The translations under genes and the position numbers were made by a program. Positions 42,303 to 50,829 of a stretch of DNA of 64,000 nucleotides are shown in pieces; positions within the stretch are counted from its first letter, which is position 1; each line of letters begins with the position of its first letter. The stretch spans positions 2,785,511 to 2,849,510 of the forward strand of contig NZ_SIRP01000001.1 of NCBI RefSeq assembly GCF_011634835.1, written 5' to 3'. The DNA comes from Isoptericola sp. BMS4. Lineage in GTDB: Bacteria; Actinomycetota; Actinomycetes; Actinomycetales; Cellulomonadaceae. The notes below the pieces were generated by a model. That model saw nothing but the letters and a program-made list of their open reading frames with translations, made no database searches and was not told the DNA's origin.

Positions 42303-44126
42303 ATGGACGAGATCACCACACCGCAGGCGGTCGAGCTGCCCGCGACGTCGAACCTCAACGACCTCCTCGCCACCCGGGTGGCGAAGAACCCGCAGGCGCC
42401 GCTCGCCGAGCGGCACGGGGCGCACGGCTGGGAGCCCGTCTCCGCCGCGGCGTTCGACGCGGAGGTCGTCGCCGTGGCCAAGGGCCTCGTCGCCAAGGGC
42501 GTCCAGCCCGGCGAGCCCGTCGGGATCATGTCGCACACGCGGTACGAGTGGACCCTCCTCGACTTCGCCGCCTGGGCCGCCGGCGCCGTGCCGGTGCCGA
42601 TCTACGAGACCTCGTCGGCCGAGCAGGTCGAGTGGATCCTCACCGACTCCGGCCTCACCGTGGCCGTGGTCGAGAACGACGAGCTCGCCGCCACCGTCGG
42701 CGAGGTCGCGGACCGCGCCCCGGCGCTGCGTGAGGTGCTCACCCTCGACGCCGCCACCGGCGAGGGAGCGATCGCCGAGCTCGTCACCGCCGGGGCCGAC
42801 GTGCCCGACGACGAGATCGCGCGCCGGCGCGCGATCGCCGACCTGGAGGACCTGGCGACCATCATCTACACGTCGGGCACCACCGGGACCCCCAAGGGCG
42901 CCGAGCTGACGCACGCCAACTTCGCCCTGCTGGCGGTCAACGCGGTCGCCGCGGTGCCGGAGGTCTTCAAGGACGGCGGGCGGACCCTGCTGTTCCTGCC
43001 GCTGGCGCACGTCTTCGCCCGGTACATCGAGATCCTCGCGGTGGCGAGCGGCACCGTGCTCGGCCACTGGGCCGACCTCAAGACCGTCACGGAGGGCCTC
43101 GGGTCGTTCCGCCCCACCTACATCCTCGCGGTGCCGCGCGTCTTCGAGAAGGTCTACAACGCCGCCGAGCAGAACGCCGCGGCGGGCGGCAAGCTCAAGA
43201 TCTTCCACTGGGCCGCGGCGACCGCGATCGCGTACTCGCGAGCGCTGGACGCCCCCAGGGGCCCGTCGCCGTGGCTGCGCCTGCAGCACAAGCTCGCCGA
43301 CGTCCTCGTGTACGGCAAGCTCCGCGCCGTGCTCGGCGGGCAGGCGCGATACGCCGTCTCAGGCGGTGGGCCGCTCGGCGAGCGCCTCGGCCACTTCTAC
43401 CGCGGGCTCGGCCTGACGGTGCTGGAGGGCTACGGCCTCACCGAGTCCACCGCCCCCACCAGCGTGAACCGCCCGGAGTCGACGAAGATCGGCACGGTCG
43501 GCCCGCAGCTGCCGGGCTGCGGCGTCCGGATCGCCCCGGACGGCGAGATCCTGCTGCGCGGGATCCAGGTGTTCCGGGGGTACCACGACAACCCGGAGGC
43601 CACGGCCGAGGCGTTCGACGACGGCTGGTTCCGCACCGGCGACCTCGGCACGCTCGACGACGACGGCTTCCTCACGATCACCGGCCGCAAGAAGGAGATC
43701 ATCGTGACCGCCGCGGGCAAGAACGTGGCCCCCGCGATCCTCGAGGACCGGCTGCGCGCCCACGCGCTGGTGAGCCAGTGCGTGGTCGTCGGGGACAACC
43801 GCCCGTTCATCGGCGCCCTCGTCACGCTCGACGCCGAGGGCCTTCCCGGCTGGCTCAAGATGCACGGCAAGCCGGAGATGACGCCCGCGCAGGCCGCGAC
43901 CGACCCCGACGTCCTGGCCGCCCTCGACGGCGCCGTCACCCGCGCCAACCAGGCCGTGTCCAAGGCGGAGTCCATCCGCAAGTTCGCCGTCCTGCCCGGC
44001 GACCTCACGGTGGAGAACGGCTACCTCACGCCCAAGCAGAGCGTGCGCCGGCACGTCTTCGTCGAGGACTTCGCCGCCGAGATCGACGAGCTCTACGTCG
44101 ACACCCGGGACAAGTCGCCGCGCTGA
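42303..44126 (+). CDS. Long-chain acyl-CoA synthetase (AMP-forming, FadD15-like)
   Basis: A 607-residue ANL-superfamily ligase. The P-loop-like YTSGTTGTPKGAEL begins at residue 189, EGYGLTES follows, and GWFRTGDLGTLDDDGFLTITGRKKEII leads to the hinge and the C-terminal domain, with the conserved lysine near the end (LTPKQSVRRH). It activates fatty acids to acyl-CoA at the membrane. GGAG lies 5 bases before ATG 42303. Length and position match fadD15 (Rv2187) of mycobacteria, from memory. Confidence 0.92.
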   Translation: MDEITTPQAVELPATSNLNDLLATRVAKNPQAPLAERHGAHGWEPVSAAAFDAEVVAVAKGLVAKGVQPGEPVGIMSHTRYEWTLLDFAAWAAGAVPVPIYETSSAEQVEWILTDSGLTVAVVENDELAATVGEVADRAPALREVLTLDAATGEGAIAELVTAGADVPDDEIARRRAIADLEDLATIIYTSGTTGTPKGAELTHANFALLAVNAVAAVPEVFKDGGRTLLFLPLAHVFARYIEILAVASGTVLGHWADLKTVTEGLGSFRPTYILAVPRVFEKVYNAAEQNAAAGGKLKIFHWAAATAIAYSRALDAPRGPSPWLRLQHKLADVLVYGKLRAVLGGQARYAVSGGGPLGERLGHFYRGLGLTVLEGYGLTESTAPTSVNRPESTKIGTVGPQLPGCGVRIAPDGEILLRGIQVFRGYHDNPEATAEAFDDGWFRTGDLGTLDDDGFLTITGRKKEIIVTAAGKNVAPAILEDRLRAHALVSQCVVVGDNRPFIGALVTLDAEGLPGWLKMHGKPEMTPAQAATDPDVLAALDGAVTRANQAVSKAESIRKFAVLPGDLTVENGYLTPKQSVRRHVFVEDFAAEIDELYVDTRDKSPR

Positions 44127-44191
44127 CGCGCCGCGGCCCTCCCGGCGCGGCCCTCCCGGGGGCGTGTCGGGAGCGTGTCGGGGGCGCACGC

Positions 44192-44197
44192 TAGCGT
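44192..44197 (+). promoter_or_regulatory. TAGCGT -10 element, 7 bases before ATG 44205
   Basis: It is the only AT-containing hexamer in the gap and sets the start of the DEDD/GIY-YIG gene. Confidence 0.6.
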
Positions 44198-44204
44198 CCC
44201 GCGC

Positions 44205-46082
44205 ATGCCGAGCCCCTCGCCAGGCCCGACGCCGCTCACCTCAGCGGGCGTCCAGCCGTCGTTCGACGACCTCGGCACCCCGCTGAGCGACGTCACGTTC
44301 GTCGTCGTCGACCTGGAGGCCACCGGCGGCCGCGCCGCCGAGGACGGCATCACCGAGATCGGGGCGGTCAAGGTGCGCGGCGGCGAGGTGCTCGCCGAGC
44401 TGCAGTCGCTCGTCGACCCGGGACGCCCCGTCCCCGCGTTCGTCGCGCGCCTGACGGGGATCACGACGGCGATGGTCGCGACGGCTCCGCCGCTCGACCT
44501 CGTGCTGCCGAGCTTCCTCGAGTTCGCCCGCGGCACGGTCCTCGTCGCGCACAACGCCCCCTTCGACGTCGGGTTCCTGCGGGCCGCCTGCGAGCGCCTC
44601 GGCTACGCCTGGCCAGGGTTCCCGGTCGTGGACACGCTGGCGCTCGCGCGCCGCGTCGTGACGCGCGACGAGGCGCCGAACCACAAGCTGGCGACGCTGT
44701 CCGCCCTGTTCCGTGCCCGCACGTCGCCCGAGCACCGCGCGCTCGCCGACGCCCGCGCGACCGTCGACGTGCTGCACGCGCTGCTGGAGCGGCTCGCCCC
44801 GCTCGGCGTGCAGCACCTCGAGGACCTCGCCACCGCGGCCGACCCGGTGCCGCCCGACGTCCGCCGCAAGCGCACCCTGGCCGACGGCCTGCCGGAGGGC
44901 CCGGGCGTCTACCTGTTCCGCGGCCCGAAGGACGAGGTGCTGTACGTCGGCACGTCGACCAACATCCGCAAGCGCGTGCGCTCGTACTTCACCGCGGCGG
45001 AGAAGCGGCGCCGGATCACCGAGATGGTGCGGCTGTCGCACGCCGTCACCCCCGTCGTGTGCGCCACGCCGCTGGAGGCGCAGGTCCGCGAGCTCCGGCT
45101 CATCGCCGAGCACGCCCCGCGGTACAACCGGCGCTCCAAGCACCCCGAACGGCGCACGTGGGTGCGGCTCACCGACGAGCCGTACCCGCGGCTGTCGATC
45201 GTCCGCGAGGTCCGCGCCGGGTCCCCGCACATCGGCCCGTTCACGTCGCGCCGGACCGCCCAGGAGGCCGTGGACGCCCTGCACGACGCCGTGCCGCTGC
45301 GGCAGTGCACGGCCCGGCTCCCGCGCGCCGCCCGCACCCCAGGCAGCCCCTGCGCGCTGGCCGGGATGGGGCGGTGCGCGGCGCCGTGCACCATCACCGG
45401 CGCCAGCACCAGCACCGACACCGACGGCCCGCTCGCCGGACACGGTGCACGTGCGGCCGCGGAGTACGCGTCGGCGGCGCGGGCCGCCGCCGACGCCCTC
45501 ACCGGCGACCCGGGTCCGGTCGTGCGGGCCCTCGCGGAGCGCGTGGCGCGGCTCTCGGCCACCGAGCGGTTCGAGGAGGCGGACCGGGTGACGGCCCGGC
45601 TGCGGGCGTTCGTGCACGGCGCCGCCCGCGCCCAGCGCCTCGGACCGCTGGCCAGCTGCGCCGAGCTCGTGGCGGCCCGCCCCACCCCGCCGGGCGGCTG
45701 GGAGATCGTCGTGGTGCGGCACGCCCGGCTGGCGGCGACCGCCGTCACCCGTCCCGACGAGGACCCGCTGCCGGTGGTCGACGCCCTGCGGGCCACGGCC
45801 GAGGTCGTCCCCGCGCCGGTACCACCCGCGCCCGCGGGTCACCCCGAGGAGGCGGCGCTCCTGCTGGAGTGGCTCGAGGGGCCCGGGGTGCGCCTGGTGC
45901 ACGTCAGCGACCGCTGGGCGTGCCCCGTGCGGTCCGCAGCCGCCCACACCGGCCTCGGCCTGGTGTCCGACACCGTGGAGCGAGCCATGGCCGGCGAGGA
46001 CCGCGACGAGGCGCACGGGGAGCCGACCGGCCGCGGGTCCGACGGCGCCGCCGCCCCGGTGGCTACGATGGCGGCATGCTGA
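44205..46082 (+). CDS. DEDD 3'-5' exonuclease fused to UvrC-like GIY-YIG endonuclease domain
   Basis: A 625-residue two-nuclease protein. Residues about 30-200 are a DnaQ-type exonuclease: VVVDLEATGG (first DxE), VAHNAPFDVGFLR, and HRALADARAT (last motif). Residues about 230-320 are a GIY-YIG domain (GVYLFRGPKDEVLYVGTSTNIRKRV) like the N-terminus of UvrC, with a Cys-rich stretch after it. UvrC's second (RNase H-like) nuclease and the HhH end are absent. It resembles Rv2191 and is probably a DNA repair nuclease. Its last codons overlap the next gene. Confidence 0.88.
   Translation: MPSPSPGPTPLTSAGVQPSFDDLGTPLSDVTFVVVDLEATGGRAAEDGITEIGAVKVRGGEVLAELQSLVDPGRPVPAFVARLTGITTAMVATAPPLDLVLPSFLEFARGTVLVAHNAPFDVGFLRAACERLGYAWPGFPVVDTLALARRVVTRDEAPNHKLATLSALFRARTSPEHRALADARATVDVLHALLERLAPLGVQHLEDLATAADPVPPDVRRKRTLADGLPEGPGVYLFRGPKDEVLYVGTSTNIRKRVRSYFTAAEKRRRITEMVRLSHAVTPVVCATPLEAQVRELRLIAEHAPRYNRRSKHPERRTWVRLTDEPYPRLSIVREVRAGSPHIGPFTSRRTAQEAVDALHDAVPLRQCTARLPRAARTPGSPCALAGMGRCAAPCTITGASTSTDTDGPLAGHGARAAAEYASAARAAADALTGDPGPVVRALAERVARLSATERFEEADRVTARLRAFVHGAARAQRLGPLASCAELVAARPTPPGGWEIVVVRHARLAATAVTRPDEDPLPVVDALRATAEVVPAPVPPAPAGHPEEAALLLEWLEGPGVRLVHVSDRWACPVRSAAAHTGLGLVSDTVERAMAGEDRDEAHGEPTGRGSDGAAAPVATMAAC
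46064..46069 (+). promoter_or_regulatory. TACGAT -10 element inside the DEDD/GIY-YIG gene
   Basis: It lies 6 bases before ATG 46076, so the Lrp-domain gene can be transcribed on its own although it overlaps its neighbour. Confidence 0.55.
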
Positions 46083-46357
46083 CCGCGATCGTGCTCATCG
46101 ACACCGAGGCCGACCAGATCCCCGAGGTCGCCACCCAGGTCACGAACCTGCGGGGCGTGAGCGAGGTCTACTCGGTCACGGGCAAGGCCGACCTGGTGGC
46201 CATGGTCCGCGTCCGGGAGCACGAGACCCTCGCCGACGTCATCGCCGACGGCATCAGCAAGGTGCCGGGCGTGGTGCGCACCGAGACGCTCATCGCGTTC
46301 CGGGCGTACTCGAACGTCGACCTCGAGCAGGCGTTCGCCCTCGGCCTCGACGACTGA
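46076..46357 (+). CDS. Stand-alone Lrp/AsnC ligand-binding (RAM) domain protein
   Basis: A 93-residue protein consisting only of the effector-binding alpha/beta sandwich of Lrp/AsnC regulators: MLTAIVLIDTEADQIPEV, GVSEVYSVTGKADLVAMVRV, PGVVRTETLIAF. No DNA-binding helix-turn-helix is present. Such proteins form rings and may bind amino acids or metal ions and modify other regulators. ATG 46076 overlaps the upstream stop by 7 bases in another frame, and a leaderless -10 element lies just before it. Confidence 0.85.
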   Translation: MLTAIVLIDTEADQIPEVATQVTNLRGVSEVYSVTGKADLVAMVRVREHETLADVIADGISKVPGVVRTETLIAFRAYSNVDLEQAFALGLDD

Positions 46358-46360
46358 CGG

Positions 46361-46417
46361 AGCCACGGCCCCCGGCGGACGCCGACCCGCGAGGACGGCG
46401 GACGCCGGGTCGTGGCT
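46361..46417. terminator. Candidate terminator between Lrp-domain gene and trpD
   Basis: AGCCACG (46361-46367) and CGTGGCT (46411-46417) pair at the base of an interrupted stem that also includes CCGGCG and CGCCGG. It is imperfect and has a wide loop. Confidence 0.35.
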
Positions 46418-46429
46418 GCCGGCGTCGCC

Positions 46430-47542
46430 TCAGTCCTGCGTCGCGGCGGCCCAGCGCTCCAGCACGGCGGAGGCGGCCCCGTCGTCGACGCTGCGGGCCG
46501 CGTGCTCGATGCCGGCCGACAGGCGCGCGGCGAGCGTCCCCGTCTCCGTCCCGGGCAGGCTGCCGTCGGCCACGAGGGCCGCGGCCGCGTTGAGCAGGAC
46601 GGTCTCGCGCACGGGGCCACGGTCCGCCCCGGTGAGGACGTCGCGGGCCACGCCCGCGTTGTGCTGCGCGTCCGCACCGCGCAGGTCGCCGACCTCGATG
46701 CGCTGCAGCCCGAGCTCGTCCGCGGCGTCGAGCCGGGTCTCGGTGACCCGCCCCTCACGGACCTCCCAGACCGTCGAGCCGGCGGTCGCGGCGAGCTCGT
46801 CCAGGCCGTCGTCGCCACGGAACACGAGCGCGTCGGTCCCCCGGGTCGCGAAGACCCCGGCGACGAGCGGCGCCATGCGGGCGTCGGCGACCCCGACCGC
46901 CGTCGCGCGGGGCTGGGCGGGGTTGGTCAGCGGGCCGAGGAAGTTGAAGGCGGTCGGGATGCCCAGCTCCTTGCGCGCCACGCCGGCGTGGCGGAACGAC
47001 GGGTGAAAGACCATCGCGAAGCAGAAGGTGATACCGACCTGCTCCGCCAGCTCGGCCACCCGCTCCGGTCCGTGGTCGAGCCGGACGCCCAGCGCCTCCA
47101 GCACGTCGGCCGACCCGGAGGACGAGGAGGCCGCCCGGTTGCCGTGCTTGACGACGCGGATGCCCGCGCCGGCCACGACGACCGCCGCCATCGTCGAGAT
47201 GTTCACGGTGTGGGCCCGGTCCCCGCCGCTGCCGACGATGTCCACGGTGGGCCCGGGCACGGTGAAGCGCCGGGCGTGGGCGAGCATCGTGTCGGCGAGC
47301 CCGGTCAGCTCCTCGACGGTCTCGCCCTTGGCCCGCAGCGCGACGAGGAACGCCGCGAGGCGGGCGGGCGAGATCTCGCCGGACATCACGGCGTCCATGG
47401 CCCACGCGGTGTCCTGCGCGGTCAGGTCGTGCCCGGCGATCAGCTCCGTGAGCAGCCCGGGCCACGACTGGGCGGCCGGCGTGGTCGACGCTGACGGCGT
47501 CGGGCTCGGCTGCGTGGGCGCGGGGCGGTCGTTCGTGGGCAC
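46430..47542 (-). CDS. trpD: Anthranilate phosphoribosyltransferase
   Basis: A 370-residue enzyme of tryptophan synthesis that joins anthranilate and phosphoribosyl pyrophosphate. [17 protein letters not shown] is the PRPP loop (often GTGGD), [21 protein letters not shown] the anthranilate/magnesium region, and [26 protein letters not shown] the conserved centre. GTG 47542 follows GGAGG. It lies 66 bases after the receiver-like gene and is probably co-transcribed with it. The other trp genes are not in the window. Confidence 0.95.
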   Translation of the reverse strand: MPTNDRPAPTQPSPTPSASTTPAAQSWPGLLTELIAGHDLTAQDTAWAMDAVMSGEISPARLAAFLVALRAKGETVEELTGLADTMLAHARRFTVPGPTVDIVGSGGDRAHTVNISTMAAVVVAGAGIRVVKHGNRAASSSSGSADVLEALGVRLDHGPERVAELAEQVGITFCFAMVFHPSFRHAGVARKELGIPTAFNFLGPLTNPAQPRATAVGVADARMAPLVAGVFATRGTDALVFRGDDGLDELAATAGSTVWEVREGRVTETRLDAADELGLQRIEVGDLRGADAQHNAGVARDVLTGADRGPVRETVLLNAAAALVADGSLPGTETGTLAARLSAGIEHAARSVDDGAASAVLERWAAATQD

Positions 47543-47608
47543 CAGGTTCCCTCCGGTTCGGTGGACGCACGGTCCGGACGCGCCCGTGCGTCCCCTCGCG
47601 GGGGCGCC

Positions 47609-48019
47609 TCAGGCCGTCACGGCGAGCTGGCCGGCCACGGCGCGCTGGAGCTCGACGGGGTCGAGCGGCCTGGGCACCACGGCGTCGGCGAGCGACCACG
47701 ATGCTAGCCATCCGTCGGCGGGCCTGCCGGTGAGGACCACGACGGGCGGGCACCGGTAGATCTCGTTCTTGAGCTGACGGCACAGGCCCATGCCACCGGA
47801 CCGGTCGGCCTCGCCGTCGAGGACCAGGACGTCCCACGGGTGCTTCTCCACGGCCGCCACGACGGCGGCCGGGGTCGCCACCTCCTGCCAGGTGATCTCC
47901 GGCGCGTGCGCCTCGATCCGCGGCCCGACCGCGAGGCGCACCTGCTCGCGCGCCGTGTGGTCGTCGCTGTACAGCAGGACGCGCGGGCCTCGCCGCGGGT
48001 CGGTGGGTTCCTGGGTCAT
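47609..48019 (-). CDS. Response-regulator receiver-like protein
   Basis: A 136-residue single receiver domain without an output domain. D68 in VLVLDGEA is the phosphorylation site, D19-D20 form the acidic pair, and T97 in VVVLTGR is the switch residue. The usual lysine of the last loop is Arg (R117 in VVPRPLD), which may weaken phosphate signalling. No histidine kinase is nearby. It is divergent from ctaE and leads into trpD. GAAGGGAAGG precedes ATG 48019. Confidence 0.75.
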   Translation of the reverse strand: MTQEPTDPRRGPRVLLYSDDHTAREQVRLAVGPRIEAHAPEITWQEVATPAAVVAAVEKHPWDVLVLDGEADRSGGMGLCRQLKNEIYRCPPVVVLTGRPADGWLASWSLADAVVPRPLDPVELQRAVAGQLAVTA

Positions 48020-48268
48020 GGGGCCTTCCCTTCACGAAGGAGCACGTCGTCGGGCACGTCGCGGGCAGGATCTCGGGCACCGTTCCGGTACCGGCGTTTG
48101 CTGGCATCGTGGCACACGGGTGTCACCTCGGTCAGCCGGTGAACGTGGTCTTTTACTGGCACTCTGCCGACGAGCGTCATCTCGTGGGCGTGGAGTGGCG
48201 AGATTTCGCAGAATCTGTGGATCCGATCTGCGCACCACCCCCGCCCGAGTGGCTCGAACCCACCACAT

Positions 48269-48287
48269 GTCAGCCATAATGGCTGAC
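48269..48287 (+). promoter_or_regulatory. ctaE promoter with perfect palindrome over the -10 element
   Basis: GTCAGCCAT and ATGGCTGAC are exact inverted arms separated by one A. CATAAT (48275-48280) at the centre has -10 form and lies 7 bases before GTG 48288. A repressor bound here would block the -10 directly. Confidence 0.55.
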
Positions 48288-48932
48288 GTGTCGACCGCAA
48301 CGGCTGCTGCCCCCCATGCCCACCAGCACGTGAGCGTCAACCGTCCGAACCCCGTGTCGGTCGGGACGATCGTCTGGCTCGCGAGCGAGCTCATGTTCTT
48401 CGCGGGACTGTTCGCCATGTACTTCACCGTCCGGTCGGTGATGCCCGAGGCGGAGTGGGCCGCGCAGGCGGACAAGCTGAACCTCACGTTCGCCGCGATC
48501 AACACGACGGTCCTGGTGCTGTCGTCCGTGACCTGCCAGATGGGTGTCTGGGCCGCCGAGCGCTTCCAGCCCGCGCGCACCGGCTCGATCCTGGCGGTCA
48601 ACCGCTGGGGCATGAACGAGTGGATGACGCTCACCTACCTCATGGGCGCCTTCTTCATCGGCGGCCAGATCTTCGAGTACGCCGAGCTCGTGCACGAGGG
48701 CGTCAGCATCTCGTCCAGCGCCTACGGCTCGGTCTTCTACCTGACGACCGGGTTCCACGGCCTGCACGTGGTCGGCGGACTCATCGCCTTCCTCTTCCTG
48801 CTGGGCCGGTCGTTCGCCGCGCGCAGGTTCGGTCACCACGAGGCCACCACGGCCATCGTCACGTCCTACTACTGGCACTTCGTCGACGTGGTGTGGATCG
48901 CGCTCTTCGCCGTCATCTACCTCCTGCGCTGA
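48288..48932 (+). CDS. ctaE: Cytochrome c oxidase (aa3) subunit III
   Basis: A 214-residue membrane protein with five helices in the heme-copper oxidase subunit III order. Typical segments are [30 protein letters not shown] and [16 protein letters not shown]. It stabilises the oxidase core and proton entry. I chose GTG 48288 because of the -10 element just upstream and because the protein then opens as related subunits do, with a short His-containing tail. An in-frame ATG at 48267 or 48279 would put the -10 inside the gene. Confidence 0.95.
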   Translation: MSTATAAAPHAHQHVSVNRPNPVSVGTIVWLASELMFFAGLFAMYFTVRSVMPEAEWAAQADKLNLTFAAINTTVLVLSSVTCQMGVWAAERFQPARTGSILAVNRWGMNEWMTLTYLMGAFFIGGQIFEYAELVHEGVSISSSAYGSVFYLTTGFHGLHVVGGLIAFLFLLGRSFAARRFGHHEATTAIVTSYYWHFVDVVWIALFAVIYLLR

Positions 48933-48937
48933 CGTCC

Positions 48938-48957
48938 GGCCGGCGCGGGCGCCGGCC
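48938..48957 (+). terminator. Hairpin between ctaE and qcrC
   Basis: GGCCGGC / GCCGGCC with a 6-base loop, 5 bases past the ctaE stop. It may attenuate or mark mRNA processing, since qcrC is probably in the same transcript. Confidence 0.4.
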
Positions 48958-49000
48958 CTCCTGACACTGCACCTTCCATCTGCGAGACGAGGATCAATTC

Positions 49001-49783
49001 GTGAAGGCACTCGCCGCCCGCAGGCACCACCGGCTCGCGCCGGTGCTGCTCATGCTGCTGGCGCTGCTGGTCACGGGCGGCGTCTACGCCGCCCTGGCAC
49101 CGAGCCCGGCCGCCCAGGCCGACACCGCCAGCACCGCGGACATCGAGACGGGGAAGAAGCTCTTCCAGGCCAACTGCGCCACCTGCCACGGCCCGAGCGC
49201 CGAGGGCACCGCCCAGGCCCCGTCCCTCGTGGGCGTGGGCGCGGCCGCCGTGGACTTCCAGGTCTCCACCGGCCGGATGCCCATGCAGATGAACGGCCCC
49301 CAGGCGGAGGCCAAGCCGCCGCAGATGAACGAGGAGCAGACGGCGGCCCTCGCCGCCTACGTCGCCTCGCTCGGCGCCGGCCCGGCGATCCCGACCGACG
49401 AGCAGGTGGACGCCAGCCTGGGTGACCCGGCAAACGGCGCCGCCCTGTTCCGCACCAACTGCGCGATGTGCCACAACGCCGTCGGCGCCGGCGGCGCCCT
49501 CTCGGAGGGCAAGTTCGCCCCGCCGCTGTTCGAGACGTCCGAGCAGAACATCTACCAGGCGATGCTCACCGGCCCGCAGTCGATGCCGGTGTTCAACGAC
49601 GCCAACATCACTCCCGACGAGAAGCGCGACATCATCGCGTACCTCGACGAGCAGCGCGACGGCTCCGCGGGCGGCCTGTCCCTCGGCTCGCTCGGCCCCG
49701 TGTCGGAGGGCCTCTGGGCCTGGATCGTGGGCCTCGGGCTCATCATCGGCGCCGCAGTGTGGATCGGAGCGAAGTCCTCGTGA
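49001..49783 (+). CDS. qcrC: Diheme cytochrome c subunit of the cytochrome bc1 complex
   Basis: A 260-residue actinobacterial QcrC. An N-terminal membrane anchor or signal (HRLAPVLLMLLALLVTGGVYAAL) is followed by two c-type heme sites, CATCHG and CAMCHN, and a C-terminal helix (GLWAWIVGLGLIIGAAVWIG). Two hemes on one subunit replace the soluble cytochrome c, so electrons pass straight to the aa3 oxidase in a supercomplex. GTG 49001 has GAGG upstream. Its stop overlaps the qcrA start by 4 bases. Confidence 0.95.
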   Translation: MKALAARRHHRLAPVLLMLLALLVTGGVYAALAPSPAAQADTASTADIETGKKLFQANCATCHGPSAEGTAQAPSLVGVGAAAVDFQVSTGRMPMQMNGPQAEAKPPQMNEEQTAALAAYVASLGAGPAIPTDEQVDASLGDPANGAALFRTNCAMCHNAVGAGGALSEGKFAPPLFETSEQNIYQAMLTGPQSMPVFNDANITPDEKRDIIAYLDEQRDGSAGGLSLGSLGPVSEGLWAWIVGLGLIIGAAVWIGAKSS

Positions 49784-50829
49784 GCGAGAACCAGAACCCC
49801 CAGCCCTCGCATGACGTCACGCCCCACGGCGGCGACGGGACGCTCGCCCAGGCGGACCGCTTCGCCGACCCCGGCGTGCCCGAGCACCACCCTCGCCTGG
49901 CCGACTCCGACCCGCGGGCGGCGAAGCGCAACGAGCGCCTGATCGCGCTGCTGTTCGTCGTCTCCGCCATCGGCACCGTCGGCTCGCTGGTGGCCTACTT
50001 CGCCGTGCGCCCCGACGGCACCACCGAGGGCGTACGCCTGTCGACGCTGCTCCTCGGCGTGGGCATGGCGGTCTCCCTGCTCGGCATCGGTATCGCCGCC
50101 GTGCACTGGGCCAAGACCCTCATGTCCAACAAGGAGTACATCGAGGAGCGGCACTCGAGCAGCAGCTCGGCCGAGGTCCGCGAGACCGTCGCCACCCAGT
50201 TCCAGGACGGCTACAAGGACTCGGGCATCGCCCGTCGCCCCGTGCTCCTCGGCTCGGTCGGCCTGGCGCTCGCGCTGTTCCCGCTGTCCATCGCCGTGCC
50301 GCTCGTCTCCAGCGTCGGCGGCGACTGGAACGTGAGCAAGTTCCGCCACACCCTGTGGCAGAAGGGCACGCGCCTCGCGTACGACCCGTCGGGCCGCCTC
50401 ATCAAGGCCGCCGACCTCACCGTCGGCTCGGTCGCGCACGTCATCCCCGACGTGCCGGCCGAGGAGCGCGAGTCCCACCACTGGATCACGGAGAAGGCCA
50501 AGGCCGTGGTGCTGCTCGTCCGTCTCGACCCCCGGGACCTCAAGCGGGACCACCGCGAGGGTGCCTCGCACGACGGCATCGTCGCCTACTCCAAGATCTG
50601 CACCCACGTCGGCTGCCCGGTCGCTCTGTACGAGCAGCAGACGCACCACCTGCTGTGCCCCTGCCACCAGTCGACGTTCGACATCGCGGACGGCGCCAAG
50701 GTGGTCTTCGGCCCGGCCAAGCGTCCGCTGCCGCAGCTGCCGATCACGGTGGACGACGAGGGCTACCTCGTGGCGGAGGACGACTTCAACGAGCCCATCG
50801 GCCCGAGCTACTGGGAGCGTCTCAAGTGA
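49780..50829 (+). CDS. qcrA: Rieske iron-sulfur subunit of the cytochrome bc1 complex
   Basis: A 349-residue protein. Three N-terminal transmembrane helices (actinobacterial type, rather than one) lead to a Rieske domain at the C-terminus with CTHVGC and CPCHQS, which give the two Cys and two His ligands of the 2Fe-2S cluster. It takes electrons from menaquinol and hands them to QcrC. It is translationally coupled to both neighbours by GTGA overlaps. GTG 49780 is the start. Confidence 0.95.
   Translation: MSENQNPQPSHDVTPHGGDGTLAQADRFADPGVPEHHPRLADSDPRAAKRNERLIALLFVVSAIGTVGSLVAYFAVRPDGTTEGVRLSTLLLGVGMAVSLLGIGIAAVHWAKTLMSNKEYIEERHSSSSSAEVRETVATQFQDGYKDSGIARRPVLLGSVGLALALFPLSIAVPLVSSVGGDWNVSKFRHTLWQKGTRLAYDPSGRLIKAADLTVGSVAHVIPDVPAEERESHHWITEKAKAVVLLVRLDPRDLKRDHREGASHDGIVAYSKICTHVGCPVALYEQQTHHLLCPCHQSTFDIADGAKVVFGPAKRPLPQLPITVDDEGYLVAEDDFNEPIGPSYWERLK

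Noticed and set aside
44128-44148. Hairpin GCGCCG/CGGCGC after the acyl-CoA ligase gene
   Set aside because: The stem is only 6 bases and overlaps a CGGCCCTCCCGG direct repeat; it is too weak to call a terminator.
48240-48265. T-arm-like GTGGGTTCGAGCCAC on the minus strand near ctaE
   Set aside because: No acceptor, D or anticodon arms could be found around it, so it is not a tRNA.
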